Below are positions 26,045 to 34,645 of a DNA stretch of 53,589 nt, one piece after another. The position numbers were made by a program, and so were the translations under genes. The notes under the pieces are model-generated. The model saw nothing but the letters and a program-made list of their open reading frames with translations, searched no databases and was not told where the DNA came from. The stretch is taken from the NCBI GenBank assembly GCA_945861025.1, contig CAMASN010000016.1, positions 1-53,589 of the forward strand, read 5' to 3'. The DNA is from Ferrithrix thermotolerans DSM 19514. Its GTDB lineage: Bacteria > Actinomycetota > Acidimicrobiia > Acidimicrobiales > Ilumatobacteraceae. The stretch's first letter is position 1. Every line of letters begins with the position of its first letter.

Positions 26045-26991
26045 CTCGACGCGCCGAGCACGGCTCGGGCGTTTTCGATGTCTTGCTTGAGCTGCGTAAT
26101 GAGCGCATCGATGCCATCGAACTTGCGCTCACTGCGCAAGAAATGGGTGAACTGGACACGTGCAGCCTCTGTGTAGAGATCGCCAGCGAAGTCGATGAGG
26201 TGAGCCTCGAGCAGTGAGTGATCGGCGTGCTCGAAGAACGTGGGACGCCGACCGAGGTTGATCGCGCACGGATGCGAGACGCCGTCGGGCCGCCGATACC
26301 AACCGGCATACACGCCATCGGCCGGAACGCACAGCTGGTTCGACACCTCGACGTTCGCCGTGGGGAAGCCGAGTTGACGACCACGCTGATCGCCCTTCAC
26401 TACCGGACCGCGAGCCTCGAACGCGTGGCCAAGCATCTGCGCGGCAAGCTCGACTTGACCGCCAGCGAGCGCTCGACGAATTGCCGTTGAGCTGAGCGGC
26501 TCGTCGACGCCGTCGGCGCGAGGCACCAACTCGCGAGGCTGCACGTCGAAGTCGTGAATCGCGCCGAGTTCGCGTAGCAACGCAACGTTGCCCGAGCGAT
26601 GCCGACCGAAATGGAAATCGGATCCGACCACAACCGTGCGCGTGGCGAGACAACTCACCAATACGCGCTCGACGAAATCGGTGGCGCTCTCGAACGACTG
26701 CTGTTCGTCGAAACGCACCAGCACCGTCGCATCGACGCCAGTTGCCTCAAGCAGCTCGAGCTTCTGGTCGAGATCGGTGAGCAGCTTCGGGGCCGACTCG
26801 GGCCGCACAATGCTCGCTGGGTGACGATCGAAGGTAACCACCACTGAGCGACAACCGAGATCGCTCGCAAGACGCTTCACGTCGGACACCACCGCTTGAT
26901 GGCCACGATGCACGCCGTCGTAGGCACCAATGGTGATCACCGAGCGCTGCTCAGGCCACGGTGATTTCGAGAGATCAGTGATCACTTCCAC
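26041..26991 (-). CDS. ribF: Bifunctional riboflavin kinase/FAD synthetase
   Basis: 316-residue cytosolic enzyme making FMN from riboflavin and FAD from FMN. The N-terminal nucleotidyltransferase domain has IGAYDGVHRGHQ (the His-x-Gly-His signature) and SSTAIRRAL. The C-terminal flavokinase domain has GDQRGRQLGFPTANV and GVYAGWY followed by SHPCAINLGRRPTF. Length and order match the family. It is the last gene of the rimP-nusA-infB operon, 11 bases after truB. FMN and FAD demand is high here, given the many flavoenzymes encoded in the same window. Confidence 0.95.
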   Translation of the reverse strand: MEVITDLSKSPWPEQRSVITIGAYDGVHRGHQAVVSDVKRLASDLGCRSVVVTFDRHPASIVRPESAPKLLTDLDQKLELLEATGVDATVLVRFDEQQSFESATDFVERVLVSCLATRTVVVGSDFHFGRHRSGNVALLRELGAIHDFDVQPRELVPRADGVDEPLSSTAIRRALAGGQVELAAQMLGHAFEARGPVVKGDQRGRQLGFPTANVEVSNQLCVPADGVYAGWYRRPDGVSHPCAINLGRRPTFFEHADHSLLEAHLIDFAGDLYTEAARVQFTHFLRSERKFDGIDALITQLKQDIENARAVLGASS

Positions 26992-27002
26992 GACACGCGA
27001 CG

Positions 27003-27893
27003 CTAGCTGGATTGGGCAGCGGCAGCACCAACGAGCACCACAACCGGCTTGGCTTCAGTGACCCGAAATCGTTCGTACACGGCGAGCAGTTCGCTATCGG
27101 CGCCATAGATGGCCCACGGACCATCACCGTCCCATGCGGGCAGGAGTCGCCCATGGCCGATGTCTTCGGCAACAGCTGCATCGACGGTGTAGCTGGGCAG
27201 GTGCGCAACTGCAGTAGCTACGGGAAGCAGCGTTGCCTGGTCGGGTGGTTGTGCCTGGTCGAGCATGAACCGGCCCACCCGGGTGCGACGCAGATTGCGC
27301 AGGTGAGCGCCGCCTCCGAGCAGCCGGCCGAGATCGTCGGCCAAGCTGCGAATGTATGTGCCCGACGAGCAATCAACTGTGGCTCGAAAAACCAGCGGAT
27401 CGTCGGTGGCTTCAAGCTCGAACCGGCTTACGGTCGACGGCCGCGCTGCACGCTCGACCTCGATGCCCTCGCGGGCTAACTCGTGCAATCGGCGTCCGTC
27501 TACTTTGAGCGCCGATACCATCGGCGGGACCTGCAAGATGTCGCCGGTGAGGTGCTCGGCCGCTACCGCCTGCGCCTGCGCCAAGGTGACGCTGCTCATG
27601 TCGAACGTGGCCAACACTTCGCCAGCCGAATCGAGCGTCGAGGTGGCACTGCCCAGCACGATCTCGCCGACATACGACTTGTCGGCGCCGCTGAGGAACC
27701 GCATCAAGCGTGTGGCGCTTCCAACCGCAACCACCAACACGCCAGTGGCATCAGGGTCGAGTGTGCCCGCGTGACCAATGCGCTTTTCACCAAAGTGGCG
27801 ACGCAGTTGATTGACCACATCGTGGCTCGTGACCCCGGCAGGCTTATCGATCACCGTCATGCCGTGGACGGTGGGAGGTCTACGCCTCGCCAT
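27003..27893 (-). CDS. truB: tRNA pseudouridine(55) synthase
   Basis: 296-residue enzyme converting U55 of the tRNA T-loop to pseudouridine. The N-terminus carries GMTVIDKPAGVTSHDVV, the RIGHAGTLDPDATGVL motif contains the catalytic Asp, and VDCSSGTYIRSLADDLGR and GAHLRNLRRTRVG follow as in actinobacterial TruB. The ATG at 27893 overlaps the rbfA end by 14 bases; the frame opens further upstream at 27941, but that part reads through rbfA. Coupling to rbfA and ribF is the normal actinobacterial arrangement. Confidence 0.95.
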   Translation of the reverse strand: MARRRPPTVHGMTVIDKPAGVTSHDVVNQLRRHFGEKRIGHAGTLDPDATGVLVVAVGSATRLMRFLSGADKSYVGEIVLGSATSTLDSAGEVLATFDMSSVTLAQAQAVAAEHLTGDILQVPPMVSALKVDGRRLHELAREGIEVERAARPSTVSRFELEATDDPLVFRATVDCSSGTYIRSLADDLGRLLGGGAHLRNLRRTRVGRFMLDQAQPPDQATLLPVATAVAHLPSYTVDAAVAEDIGHGRLLPAWDGDGPWAIYGADSELLAVYERFRVTEAKPVVVLVGAAAAQSS

Positions 27894-28347
27894 CGGTAGA
27901 TGCGTCGTTGTCGACCGTTTCATCGGCCGCTTCGTCGGCAACTACATCGTGCATTGCCGGACTTGGGTTCTCTCGCAAAATACGATCAATACGCTCGGCC
28001 GCACGAATCACTTCGTCGGGGCGAAACTCAAGAATCGGGGTCTTCTTCGAGCGAATCTGCCGGGCCACGGTGCTCTGTAAACGGGCGCGATATCGAGTGA
28101 GACACTCAAGGATTTCAGCGTCACCCTGCTCGCCGCGAAGCGAGTCGAAGAACACGATCGCTCGGTTCATCTCGGCGTCGACATCGATAGAGGTGATGGT
28201 CACCAGATCTAATGCTTCGTCGTCGATTTCGACCAAGGCTTCGGCGATGACCTGCCGCAACGACTGGTTCAGGCGGGCCTCGCGTGGGTAGCGATGTTGG
28301 CTTGGGGCTGCGGCCCGTTTGCGAGTTGGCTTACTCATCGTTGCCAC
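27880..28347 (-). CDS. rbfA: 30S ribosome-binding factor A
   Basis: 155-residue KH-fold maturation factor for the small ribosomal subunit. The conserved N-terminal helix (EARLNQSLRQVIAEALVEI), VTITSIDVDAEMNRAIVFFD and the KTPILEFRPDEVIRAAERIDRIL segment are present. The C-terminus is an acidic tail (ADEAADETVDNDASTDGEA) beyond the folded domain. ATG 28347, or another three codons later at 28338, are both possible. It overlaps truB at its 3' end and lies 8 bases before the DsbA-like gene on the same transcript. Confidence 0.92.
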   Translation of the reverse strand: MATMSKPTRKRAAAPSQHRYPREARLNQSLRQVIAEALVEIDDEALDLVTITSIDVDAEMNRAIVFFDSLRGEQGDAEILECLTRYRARLQSTVARQIRSKKTPILEFRPDEVIRAAERIDRILRENPSPAMHDVVADEAADETVDNDASTDGEA

Positions 28348-28356
28348 GTCCGTTCA

Positions 28357-28995
28357 TTATGAGAAGTCAAGTGCTGCCCGGTTCGAGCGCTTCAGTTCGG
28401 ACAAACCAGACGTAGTGGCAAGCACCTCTATGGCGTCCCACAGACGTAGCGCGTCGTCGCCACGAGGAGCCTTTGAGATGACCGGCCCGAAGAAACTCGA
28501 CGAGCTGTCGGAGTCAGGGTTGAAGGTGATGATGGGCGTGCCCACGTCTTTACCCGTGCGCTCGAGCGCTAACGCCGTATCGGCGCGGATGTATGCATCG
28601 TGAGAATCGTCGAGCGCAGCGCTGGCGAGCGATACATCGCACTTCGCCTCGGCTAATGCCCAAGCAAGGAACGGCTCAGGGTCGGCAGTGATTTCGGCCC
28701 GACGCTGGTCGACGTGAATTGCGGTGCCGAGCACGGTATACAACCGTGCCACAGCGTCGTTGTCGTGATGCAGACGCACGGCATCGGCCACGCGCAACGA
28801 CATCATTCCGGCCATGTGCGCAGCCCGATAACCCTCGGTGTACCACTCGGCGCTTTGGTTCTCGTTGAGCACGGAAAGCGCAATGAAACGCCAACGTACG
28901 TCGTAGCCACGAAGCGCTTGCACCTCGGTAACCCAACGCGAAGTCACCCACGCGAAAGGGCACACAGGGTCGAAGAAGAACTCAAGATCAGCCAT
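28357..28995 (-). CDS. DsbA-family / mycothiol-dependent nitroreductase-like protein
   Basis: 212-residue thioredoxin-fold protein of the DsbA clan. The N-terminus FFFDPVCPFAWVTSRWVTEV corresponds to the active site of Mycobacterium Rv2466c-type proteins, but the second cysteine of CxxC is Ala (CPFA), leaving one thiol. A helical insertion and the GTPIITFNP cis-Pro segment follow. Such monothiol proteins may use mycothiol or act as glutathione S-transferase kappa-like enzymes. It is inserted between infB and rbfA, where the core operon of other actinobacteria usually has no such gene. ATG 28995 gives MADLEFFFD; an ATG three codons earlier is possible. Confidence 0.83.
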   Translation of the reverse strand: MADLEFFFDPVCPFAWVTSRWVTEVQALRGYDVRWRFIALSVLNENQSAEWYTEGYRAAHMAGMMSLRVADAVRLHHDNDAVARLYTVLGTAIHVDQRRAEITADPEPFLAWALAEAKCDVSLASAALDDSHDAYIRADTALALERTGKDVGTPIITFNPDSDSSSSFFGPVISKAPRGDDALRLWDAIEVLATTSGLSELKRSNRAALDFS

Positions 28996-29031
28996 AGCGT
29001 GCAACCCTACCGAGGGTCAGCGCAAGGCTTG

Positions 29032-32000
29032 CTATGTGCGCGGGATTTCGCGCTCTTCGAATGTCTCGATGAGGTCGCCCGGCTTGAGGTCTTGGAAGTC
29101 GCTGAGTCCAATACCACACTCGAACCCTTCACGAACCTCGCGCGCATCTTCCTTGAAGCGCTTCAGCGATGTGATGCTGCCCTTCCAGATGATGACGCCA
29201 TCGCGCAAGAAGCGCACCTTGGTGCCACGCGTGATCGAACCCGACCGCACGTAACAACCGGCGATGCCACCGATGCGAGGAACACGAAACACTTCGCGCA
29301 CCTCGGCCTCGCCGGTGACCACTTCTTCGAACTCGGGGGCCAACATGCCCACCATCGCCCGCTCGATATCTTCGAGCAGTTTGTAGATGATTTCGTAGGT
29401 ACGAATCTCGACATGCTCGCTGGCTGCGAGATCGCGAGCCTTACGGTCGGGACGCACGTTGAAGCCGATGAGAGTGGCGTTGGTTGCCGCTGCAAGGGTG
29501 ATGTCGTTTTCGGTGATACCACCAACGGCGCGGTGTACGAACGCGAGCTTCACTGTCTCGCGCTCGAGGCGACGCAGGCTCTCGGTGACTGCTTCGAGCG
29601 AACCGTGTACGTCGGCCTTGAGCACCAAGTTGAGGGTGGCGACTTCGCCCGCCTGAATCTGGTTGAAGATGTCTTCAAGCTTCACGCCGCGCTGCACGCG
29701 AGCATCGCCGCGCTGACTGGTGAGGCGTGAGCGCTGCTCGCGAGCCTCGGCCACTAAACGGGCGGTCTTTTCGTTCGAGGCAGCACGGAATTCGTCACCA
29801 GCGTTTGGCACGGCCGACAGACCCAACACCTGCACGGGCGTTGATGGCCCAGCCTGCTTGATCTGCTCGCCCTTATCGTTGATGATGGCGCGAACCTTGC
29901 CCCACGCGGCTCCGGCCACGATGGGATCGCCCACCTTCAGGGTGCCCTTGTCGACCAAGATCGTGGCGACAGGGCCACGACCGGTGTCGAGGTTGGCTTC
30001 GAGCACGATGCCCTTGGCGCGACCGGTCGGGTTGGCGGTGAGTTCTTCGAGTTCGGCCACTGCGACCAACTGCTCCAGTAGGTCGTCGACACCCAAGTTC
30101 TGATTGGCGGCCATCTCAACAACAATCGTGTCACCACCCCACGACTCGGGAACGAGTTCGTGCTCGGCCAACTGCGCCAACACGCGCTGCGGATCGGCGT
30201 TGTCTTTGTCGATCTTGTTCAAGGCAACCACGATCGGCACATCGGCAGCCTTGGCGTGGTTGATGGCCTCGATGGTCTGTGGCATGACGCCGTCGTCGGC
30301 TGCGACCATGAGCACCACAATGTCGGTCACCTGAGCACCACGAGCACGCATCTTCGAAAAGGCCGCGTGACCAGGGGTGTCGATGAACGTGATCTCGTGC
30401 CCGCCATCGGTGATCACCTTGTAGGCACCGATGTGCTGAGTGATGCCGCCCGCTTCGCCCGACACCACGTTTGCGTGACGGATCTTGTCGAGCAACGTGG
30501 TCTTACCGTGATCCACGTGGCCCATCACGGTGATGACAGGCGCACGAGGAGCCTGCAAGGTCTCGTCGTCGTCGTCGCTGTCGTCGAACAGCGCCTGGAG
30601 TTCCATTTCTTCTTGCTGGCCGGCGTCGACCAACAACAGATCGGCTCCAACCTCGAGCGCAAAGAGCTCCATCTGCTCGTCGGCGAGGGTCATTGTTGCG
30701 GTGATCATTTCGCCGTTGTTCAACAAGAACCGAACGACGTCGGCAGCGGTGCGGTTCAGCTTGGGAGCGAACTCCTGAGCTGACGCACCGCGCTCGACGA
30801 TGATTGTGCCATCTGGAACTGGAGCATCGCTTGAGGTGTAGTTACCGGTGAGTTGCGGCTGCAACTCGTTGAAGTCACGACGACGACGACGGCTCTTGCC
30901 CTTGCGCGGAGCGCGACGTTGGCCGCTTGGGCGTGGGCCGTTGTTGCCACCGGGACCACCGCCACCAGGACCACCAGGACCACCAGGACCACCGCCGGGA
31001 CCACCCGTGCGTGGCGGGAAGCCACCACCAGGACGAGCGCCACCAGGACCACCAGGGCCACCGGTGCGAGGCGCGAATCCACCAGGACGAGCGCCACCAG
31101 GACCACCAGGACCACCGGTGCGAGGCGCGAATCCACCAGGACGAGCGCCACCAGGACCACCGGCACCGCCGGGACCGCCGGGACGAGGCGAGAACGTATT
31201 GCCACCAGCGCGACCTGCAGGTGCACCAGCGCCGGGACGGGCGCTGCCTGGAGGTGGTGGGATTGGCCGCCCAGTAGCCGACATCGGCCATGCGCTGCCA
31301 GGAGGTGGAGGAATTGGACGGCCCGTTGGCGATGTCGGCCGTGGAGGAGGCGTTGCACCGGGGGCGCCAGGAGCGCTAGGGCCGGCGGCGGGAGCACGAG
31401 TAGGAGGCATGCCTGGCGGCAACGTGGCCGCTGGACGATCGGCCTGCGCAGGCAAGGGACGTGCGGCCACGCCCGAGGACGGACGAGGAGCCTCGGCCGA
31501 ACGACCACTTGAGATGAAACGGCTCTCGGTCTCGGGGGCGGCAGGTGCCGGCGCTGGCGCTGGCGCTGGCGCTGGCGCTGCAATGGTTGCTGCGGCTGGC
31601 TCGGCTGCGGATGGCGCTGGCTCGGCTGCCACTGGCACTGGCGCTGGGGCAGTTGCTTGGACAACGGGCGCAACAGGGGTTGGAGCAACTGCAGTTGGAG
31701 GCGGAGTTGGAGTAACTGGAGCAACGGGCGCTTCGACAATCACCTGTGCAGCTGCGGGAGCCACCGTGGCTGCGGGAGGTGCTGGTGCTACGGGCGCTGC
31801 TGGGGCTACGGGAGGTGCTGGAGCTACGGGCGCTGCTGGGGCTACGGCAACTGGAGCGGCTGCTGTTGCTGGCTCATCGTGTTCGGCGCGAGGTACAGCG
31901 GCCTTCTTGGCAACAGCCTTCGTTTCTGGGGCGGCGCCATCGCTGGCGGCAGCGGCATCGCTGCTTCGCTCGGCTGACGGCGAATCGACCTTGGCGGCCG

Positions 32001-32229
32001 CAGCCTTCTTGGCTGCCGTCTTCTTGACGGGCTTGATCTCCTCGGGCTGTTCGGGACGAGTGAGTCCGTCACGCTCGGCGCGGCGACGGATTCGGTCCGC
32101 CTGCTGCTCGATAATGGTAGAGGAATGGGTTTTCGCTCCGACGCCGAGGGCGTTGGAGAGGTCCATGATCTCTGCGTTGGTCATCCCGAGCTCTTTGGCG
32201 AGCTCATGCATCCGCGTGTTCTTCGACAA
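29032..32229 (-). CDS. infB: Translation initiation factor IF-2
   Basis: 1065-residue GTPase that places fMet-tRNA on the 30S subunit. Residues 1-60 contain the IF2-N helix-turn domain ([19 protein letters not shown]). About 60-470 is a very long low-complexity linker: Ala/Pro-rich, then Gly/Pro/Arg-rich with 18-residue repeats. The GTPase domain begins near residue 560, with G1 GHVDHGKTT at about 570, DTPGHAAF and NKID. Domains II-IV follow ([20 protein letters not shown], then [21 protein letters not shown]). The linker makes it longer than E. coli IF-2. It lies 56 bases after ylxR, a space holding a small hairpin. Confidence 0.97.
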   Translation of the reverse strand: MSKNTRMHELAKELGMTNAEIMDLSNALGVGAKTHSSTIIEQQADRIRRRAERDGLTRPEQPEEIKPVKKTAAKKAAAAKVDSPSAERSSDAAAASDGAAPETKAVAKKAAVPRAEHDEPATAAAPVAVAPAAPVAPAPPVAPAAPVAPAPPAATVAPAAAQVIVEAPVAPVTPTPPPTAVAPTPVAPVVQATAPAPVPVAAEPAPSAAEPAAATIAAPAPAPAPAPAPAAPETESRFISSGRSAEAPRPSSGVAARPLPAQADRPAATLPPGMPPTRAPAAGPSAPGAPGATPPPRPTSPTGRPIPPPPGSAWPMSATGRPIPPPPGSARPGAGAPAGRAGGNTFSPRPGGPGGAGGPGGARPGGFAPRTGGPGGPGGARPGGFAPRTGGPGGPGGARPGGGFPPRTGGPGGGPGGPGGPGGGGPGGNNGPRPSGQRRAPRKGKSRRRRRDFNELQPQLTGNYTSSDAPVPDGTIIVERGASAQEFAPKLNRTAADVVRFLLNNGEMITATMTLADEQMELFALEVGADLLLVDAGQQEEMELQALFDDSDDDDETLQAPRAPVITVMGHVDHGKTTLLDKIRHANVVSGEAGGITQHIGAYKVITDGGHEITFIDTPGHAAFSKMRARGAQVTDIVVLMVAADDGVMPQTIEAINHAKAADVPIVVALNKIDKDNADPQRVLAQLAEHELVPESWGGDTIVVEMAANQNLGVDDLLEQLVAVAELEELTANPTGRAKGIVLEANLDTGRGPVATILVDKGTLKVGDPIVAGAAWGKVRAIINDKGEQIKQAGPSTPVQVLGLSAVPNAGDEFRAASNEKTARLVAEAREQRSRLTSQRGDARVQRGVKLEDIFNQIQAGEVATLNLVLKADVHGSLEAVTESLRRLERETVKLAFVHRAVGGITENDITLAAATNATLIGFNVRPDRKARDLAASEHVEIRTYEIIYKLLEDIERAMVGMLAPEFEEVVTGEAEVREVFRVPRIGGIAGCYVRSGSITRGTKVRFLRDGVIIWKGSITSLKRFKEDAREVREGFECGIGLSDFQDLKPGDLIETFEEREIPRT
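31014..31160. repeat. 54-bp tandem repeat within infB
   Basis: The minus strand encodes repeated 18-residue Gly/Pro/Arg units ([18 protein letters not shown]). Two near-identical 54-bp copies are recognisable from the GAGGCGCGAATCC landmark at 31068 and again at 31122, with a third, diverged copy beside them. The repeat sits in the disordered linker of IF-2, so copy-number change would not disturb the GTPase domains. Confidence 0.8.
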
Positions 32230-32255
32230 GACCTGTACAGCCTTTCGTGGTGTTG

Positions 32256-32280
32256 CGTTGAACCGGCAGACCGGCCAACG
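32256..32280. other. Small imperfect hairpin between ylxR and infB
   Basis: CGTTG (32256-32260) and CAACG (32276-32280) close a stem with CCGG/CCGG inside (32263-32266 and 32271-32274) around a CAGA loop, with a small internal bulge. It lies in the ylxR-infB space and may affect infB translation or processing. No T-run follows. Confidence 0.3.
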
Positions 32281-32285
32281 TGTCG

Positions 32286-32576
32286 TTAGTAGTTCATGTT
32301 CGCCATCATCGCTTCGTAGGCGAATCGGAGTTCTTCATATTCCGCAGACGCGATCGGACGTTTCCACGCCCGCTCAAATCCACGTCGTTTCATTGCTTGT
32401 TGCACACATGCAACCTTGCCCACGCACAACCATGCCCCACGGCCAGGAGCCGTGCGACTGATGAGGGGAGCCCCATCAGAGTTGAGCGCACACCGCACCA
32501 GCGCCGACTGGGGCCGCGACGAGCGGCACCCGACACAGGTACGAACAGGCTCGGTGGTGCTACATGTCTGCGACAT
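32286..32576 (-). CDS. ylxR: YlxR family RNA-binding protein (RnpM)
   Basis: 96-residue DUF448 protein. The signature TCVGCR is near the N-terminus, followed by a basic surface (RTAPGRGAWLCV) and the C-terminal helix AMKRRGFERAWKRPI. B. subtilis YlxR binds RNase P RNA and modulates its activity. ATG 32576 overlaps the nusA stop by 17 bases and gives the family N-terminus; a longer frame to 32642 would lie inside nusA. Part of the rimP-nusA-ylxR-infB operon. Confidence 0.92.
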   Translation of the reverse strand: MSQTCSTTEPVRTCVGCRSSRPQSALVRCALNSDGAPLISRTAPGRGAWLCVGKVACVQQAMKRRGFERAWKRPIASAEYEELRFAYEAMMANMNY

Positions 32577-33795
32577 CACCTTCAGCCTCCGTGGTCGTTG
32601 GTGATTCGATTTCGGTATCGGCAACTTCGGCGTCAGCTTCAACTTCGGCGTCGGCCACTACTTCGGCGACAGCTTCGGTTTCGGCGGCATCTTCGGCGCC
32701 GCCCTGCTCCCACTCGTCGGCGCTGACGACAGTGCCGTCGGCATTGTGCCATTCCATCTTTCCGGTGGTCGAGTTCTCGACCCATTCGCCCTCGGCGTAA
32801 TCCTCGGCGTCGCCTTGGTCGATCGGCTGGCTCTCGCCACGAATGTCGATTCGCACGCCGGTGAGACGAGCGGCAAGGCGGGCATTTTGACCCTCTTTAC
32901 CGATGGCCAACGACAGTTGCTGATCGGGCACGATGACATCGGCCTGAGTGCCGTCTTCGCTGACAATCACGTGGGTCACCCGCGCTGGCGACAGCGCCTT
33001 GGCGATGAAGTCGGGGAAGTCTTCGCTGAACGGAACGATGTCGATCTTCTCGCCGCGCAACTCGTTGACCACCATGCGAACACGACCGCCACGGGCACCA
33101 ACACAGGCGCCCACAGGGTCGACATTTGGGTCGTTGCTCCACACCGCGATCTTGGTGCGATGGCCTGGTTCACGAGCACAGGCCTTGATCTCGACGATGC
33201 CGTCGGCGATCTCGGGAACCTCGAGCTCGAACAAACGCTTGATGAGACCTGGGTGCGTACGGCTGACCACGATCTGTGGGCCCTTCGCAGTCTTGCGAAC
33301 CTCGACGATGTACGCCTTCACGCGGCCGCCTGGCTCGGGGCGCTCGAACGGCACTTGCTCGGCCTGCGGCAACAACGCCTCGACCCGACCGAGGTCGAGC
33401 AAGGTGTAGCGGCTGTCGGTCTGCTGAATGATGCCGGTGACGATGTCGCCTTCACGGTTCGCGTATTCCTCGAACTTGCGATCGCGCTCGGCCTCACGGA
33501 TGCGCTGGTTCATCACCTGACGGAAGGTCTGGGCGGCGATACGGCCAAGCTCTCCAGCGTCGGGGGTGTCGTCGCGCTCGTTGACCCAGTTGCCCTCTTC
33601 GTCGATGTCATATGCAATGAACTGCATCTCCATCGTGTCGGGGTTGATGCGTACGTCGACCTCGGCGGCAGCGCCTGGCCGACGCTTGTACGCCATTGCT
33701 AGGGCGTCGACGAGCACTTGCAGCAAAGCATCTACGGAGATGCCCTTGTCGTCTGCAAGCATCCGTACGGCTTCAGACATGTCGAGACCACTCAT
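32560..33795 (-). CDS. nusA: Transcription termination/antitermination protein NusA
   Basis: 411-residue transcription factor. The N-terminal RNA polymerase-binding domain is residues 1-120. The S1 domain starts at EGDIVTGIIQQTDSRYTLLDLG, the first KH domain contains DPVGACVGARGGRVRMVVNELRGEKIDIV, and the second QQLSLAIGKEGQNARLAARLTG. After residue 330 there is only an acidic, Glu/Ala/Val-rich tail, with no acidic repeats as found in E. coli NusA, which is normal for actinobacteria. ATGA overlap joins it to rimP upstream. It probably acts with the hairpin in the operon leader (inference). Confidence 0.96.
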   Translation of the reverse strand: MSGLDMSEAVRMLADDKGISVDALLQVLVDALAMAYKRRPGAAAEVDVRINPDTMEMQFIAYDIDEEGNWVNERDDTPDAGELGRIAAQTFRQVMNQRIREAERDRKFEEYANREGDIVTGIIQQTDSRYTLLDLGRVEALLPQAEQVPFERPEPGGRVKAYIVEVRKTAKGPQIVVSRTHPGLIKRLFELEVPEIADGIVEIKACAREPGHRTKIAVWSNDPNVDPVGACVGARGGRVRMVVNELRGEKIDIVPFSEDFPDFIAKALSPARVTHVIVSEDGTQADVIVPDQQLSLAIGKEGQNARLAARLTGVRIDIRGESQPIDQGDAEDYAEGEWVENSTTGKMEWHNADGTVVSADEWEQGGAEDAAETEAVAEVVADAEVEADAEVADTEIESPTTTEAEGDVADM

Positions 33796-34418
33796 GCGGT
33801 CGCCTCCTCGTGTGCGATAGGGAAATCAACTTCGTCAGATGGACCAGGTGCCTCGGCTCCTGATGCAGCTGCAGATTTCGCCCCTTTGGCTGGGGACTTG
33901 GGTGCGCCTGATTTCTTCACCGGGGCTTTGCCCGGCTTAGGTGCAGCGGCCCAGACAAACACCGTGCGAGCACGGTCGATGATGGCCAATGGAACCACCA
34001 GTTCGGTGAGCGCTGCGTCGTCGAGACGAATCGTGGCGGTGGTTGCGTCGGAAGCGATGAGCACACCTTGCAAGCGCCGGGCGCCCTCGAACACTTCGCG
34101 CAGTCGGATGGCAACGATCTTGCCAATCTCGCGCTGAAAGTGAGCCGGAGTGCGCAATGTGCGCTCGAGACCGGGGCTCGACACCTCGAGGGTGTAGTTG
34201 CCAGAGATGGGATCATTGTGCTCGAACTCACGGTTGAGTAACCGGGTGATGAGCGCAAGCTTGTCGAGCGTGACGCCACCGTCGCTGCCGGGGGGAGTGT
34301 CCACTGTGATCTTGAGAATTCCGCCGTTGAACTCGAGGTCATATAGATCGAGTTGCAGGTCAGCCACCATGGGCGTGACGAGAGCAAGAATCTTTTCGTT
34401 CACTTGGGCAGCGGTCAT
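33792..34418 (-). CDS. rimP: Ribosome maturation factor RimP
   Basis: 208-residue 30S assembly factor (DUF150). The N-terminal domain has LDLYDLEFNGGILKITVDTP and GVTLDKLALITRLLN; the EVSSPGLERTLRTPAHF motif is the family signature. The C-terminal SH3-like domain follows, then a Lys/Ala/Pro-rich tail of about 50 residues that is unusual in length. A ribosome site (GAAGGTGA) precedes ATG 34418. First gene of the operon; its 5' leader carries a terminator-like hairpin. Confidence 0.94.
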   Translation of the reverse strand: MTAAQVNEKILALVTPMVADLQLDLYDLEFNGGILKITVDTPPGSDGGVTLDKLALITRLLNREFEHNDPISGNYTLEVSSPGLERTLRTPAHFQREIGKIVAIRLREVFEGARRLQGVLIASDATTATIRLDDAALTELVVPLAIIDRARTVFVWAAAPKPGKAPVKKSGAPKSPAKGAKSAAASGAEAPGPSDEVDFPIAHEEATA

Positions 34419-34484
34419 GGGGTCACCTTCTCTCGGTTGTCGAATTGTCCTCGAATTGAGAAAAACTCATCTTTATCGAAACAA

Positions 34485-34510
34485 AAGGCGTGGGTTTGCA
34501 CCCACGCCTT
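34485..34510 (-). terminator. Terminator-like hairpin in the rimP operon leader (possible attenuator)
   Basis: Stem AAGGCGTGGGT/ACCCACGCCTT (11 bp) with a 4-base loop. On the minus strand it is followed by CCTTTTGTTT, giving the U-run of an intrinsic terminator. It faces rimP, 67 bases before its ATG, with no minus-strand gene immediately upstream to terminate; on the plus strand there is no U-run. It is therefore a candidate conditional terminator of the rimP-nusA-infB operon. Confidence 0.6.
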
Positions 34511-34532
34511 GTGTCGTTGCGCGAACTTCGGG

Positions 34533-34568
34533 CGCTGCGAGTATATCGGGCAGATAGCCTCGTGAGGC
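34533..34568 (-). promoter_or_regulatory. Candidate promoter for rimP-nusA operon
   Basis: A TATACT -10-like box at 34540-34545 on the minus strand lies 30 bases upstream of the leader hairpin. Seventeen bases further upstream is GCCTCA, a poor -35. The position fits transcription through the hairpin into rimP, but the call rests only on the -10. Confidence 0.3.
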
Positions 34569-34645
34569 GCCCGTCACCATGCCAGCCAGCAGTCGGTTGC
34601 TGAGGCGCGAACTGGCAAACAACCCAAAAAGGCAGTGAGGTTGAA

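Noticed and set aside
30848-32461. 537-codon open frame on the plus strand opposite infB
   Set aside because: Antisense shadow of the Gly/Pro/Ala-rich IF-2 linker; low-complexity composition and no ribosome site.
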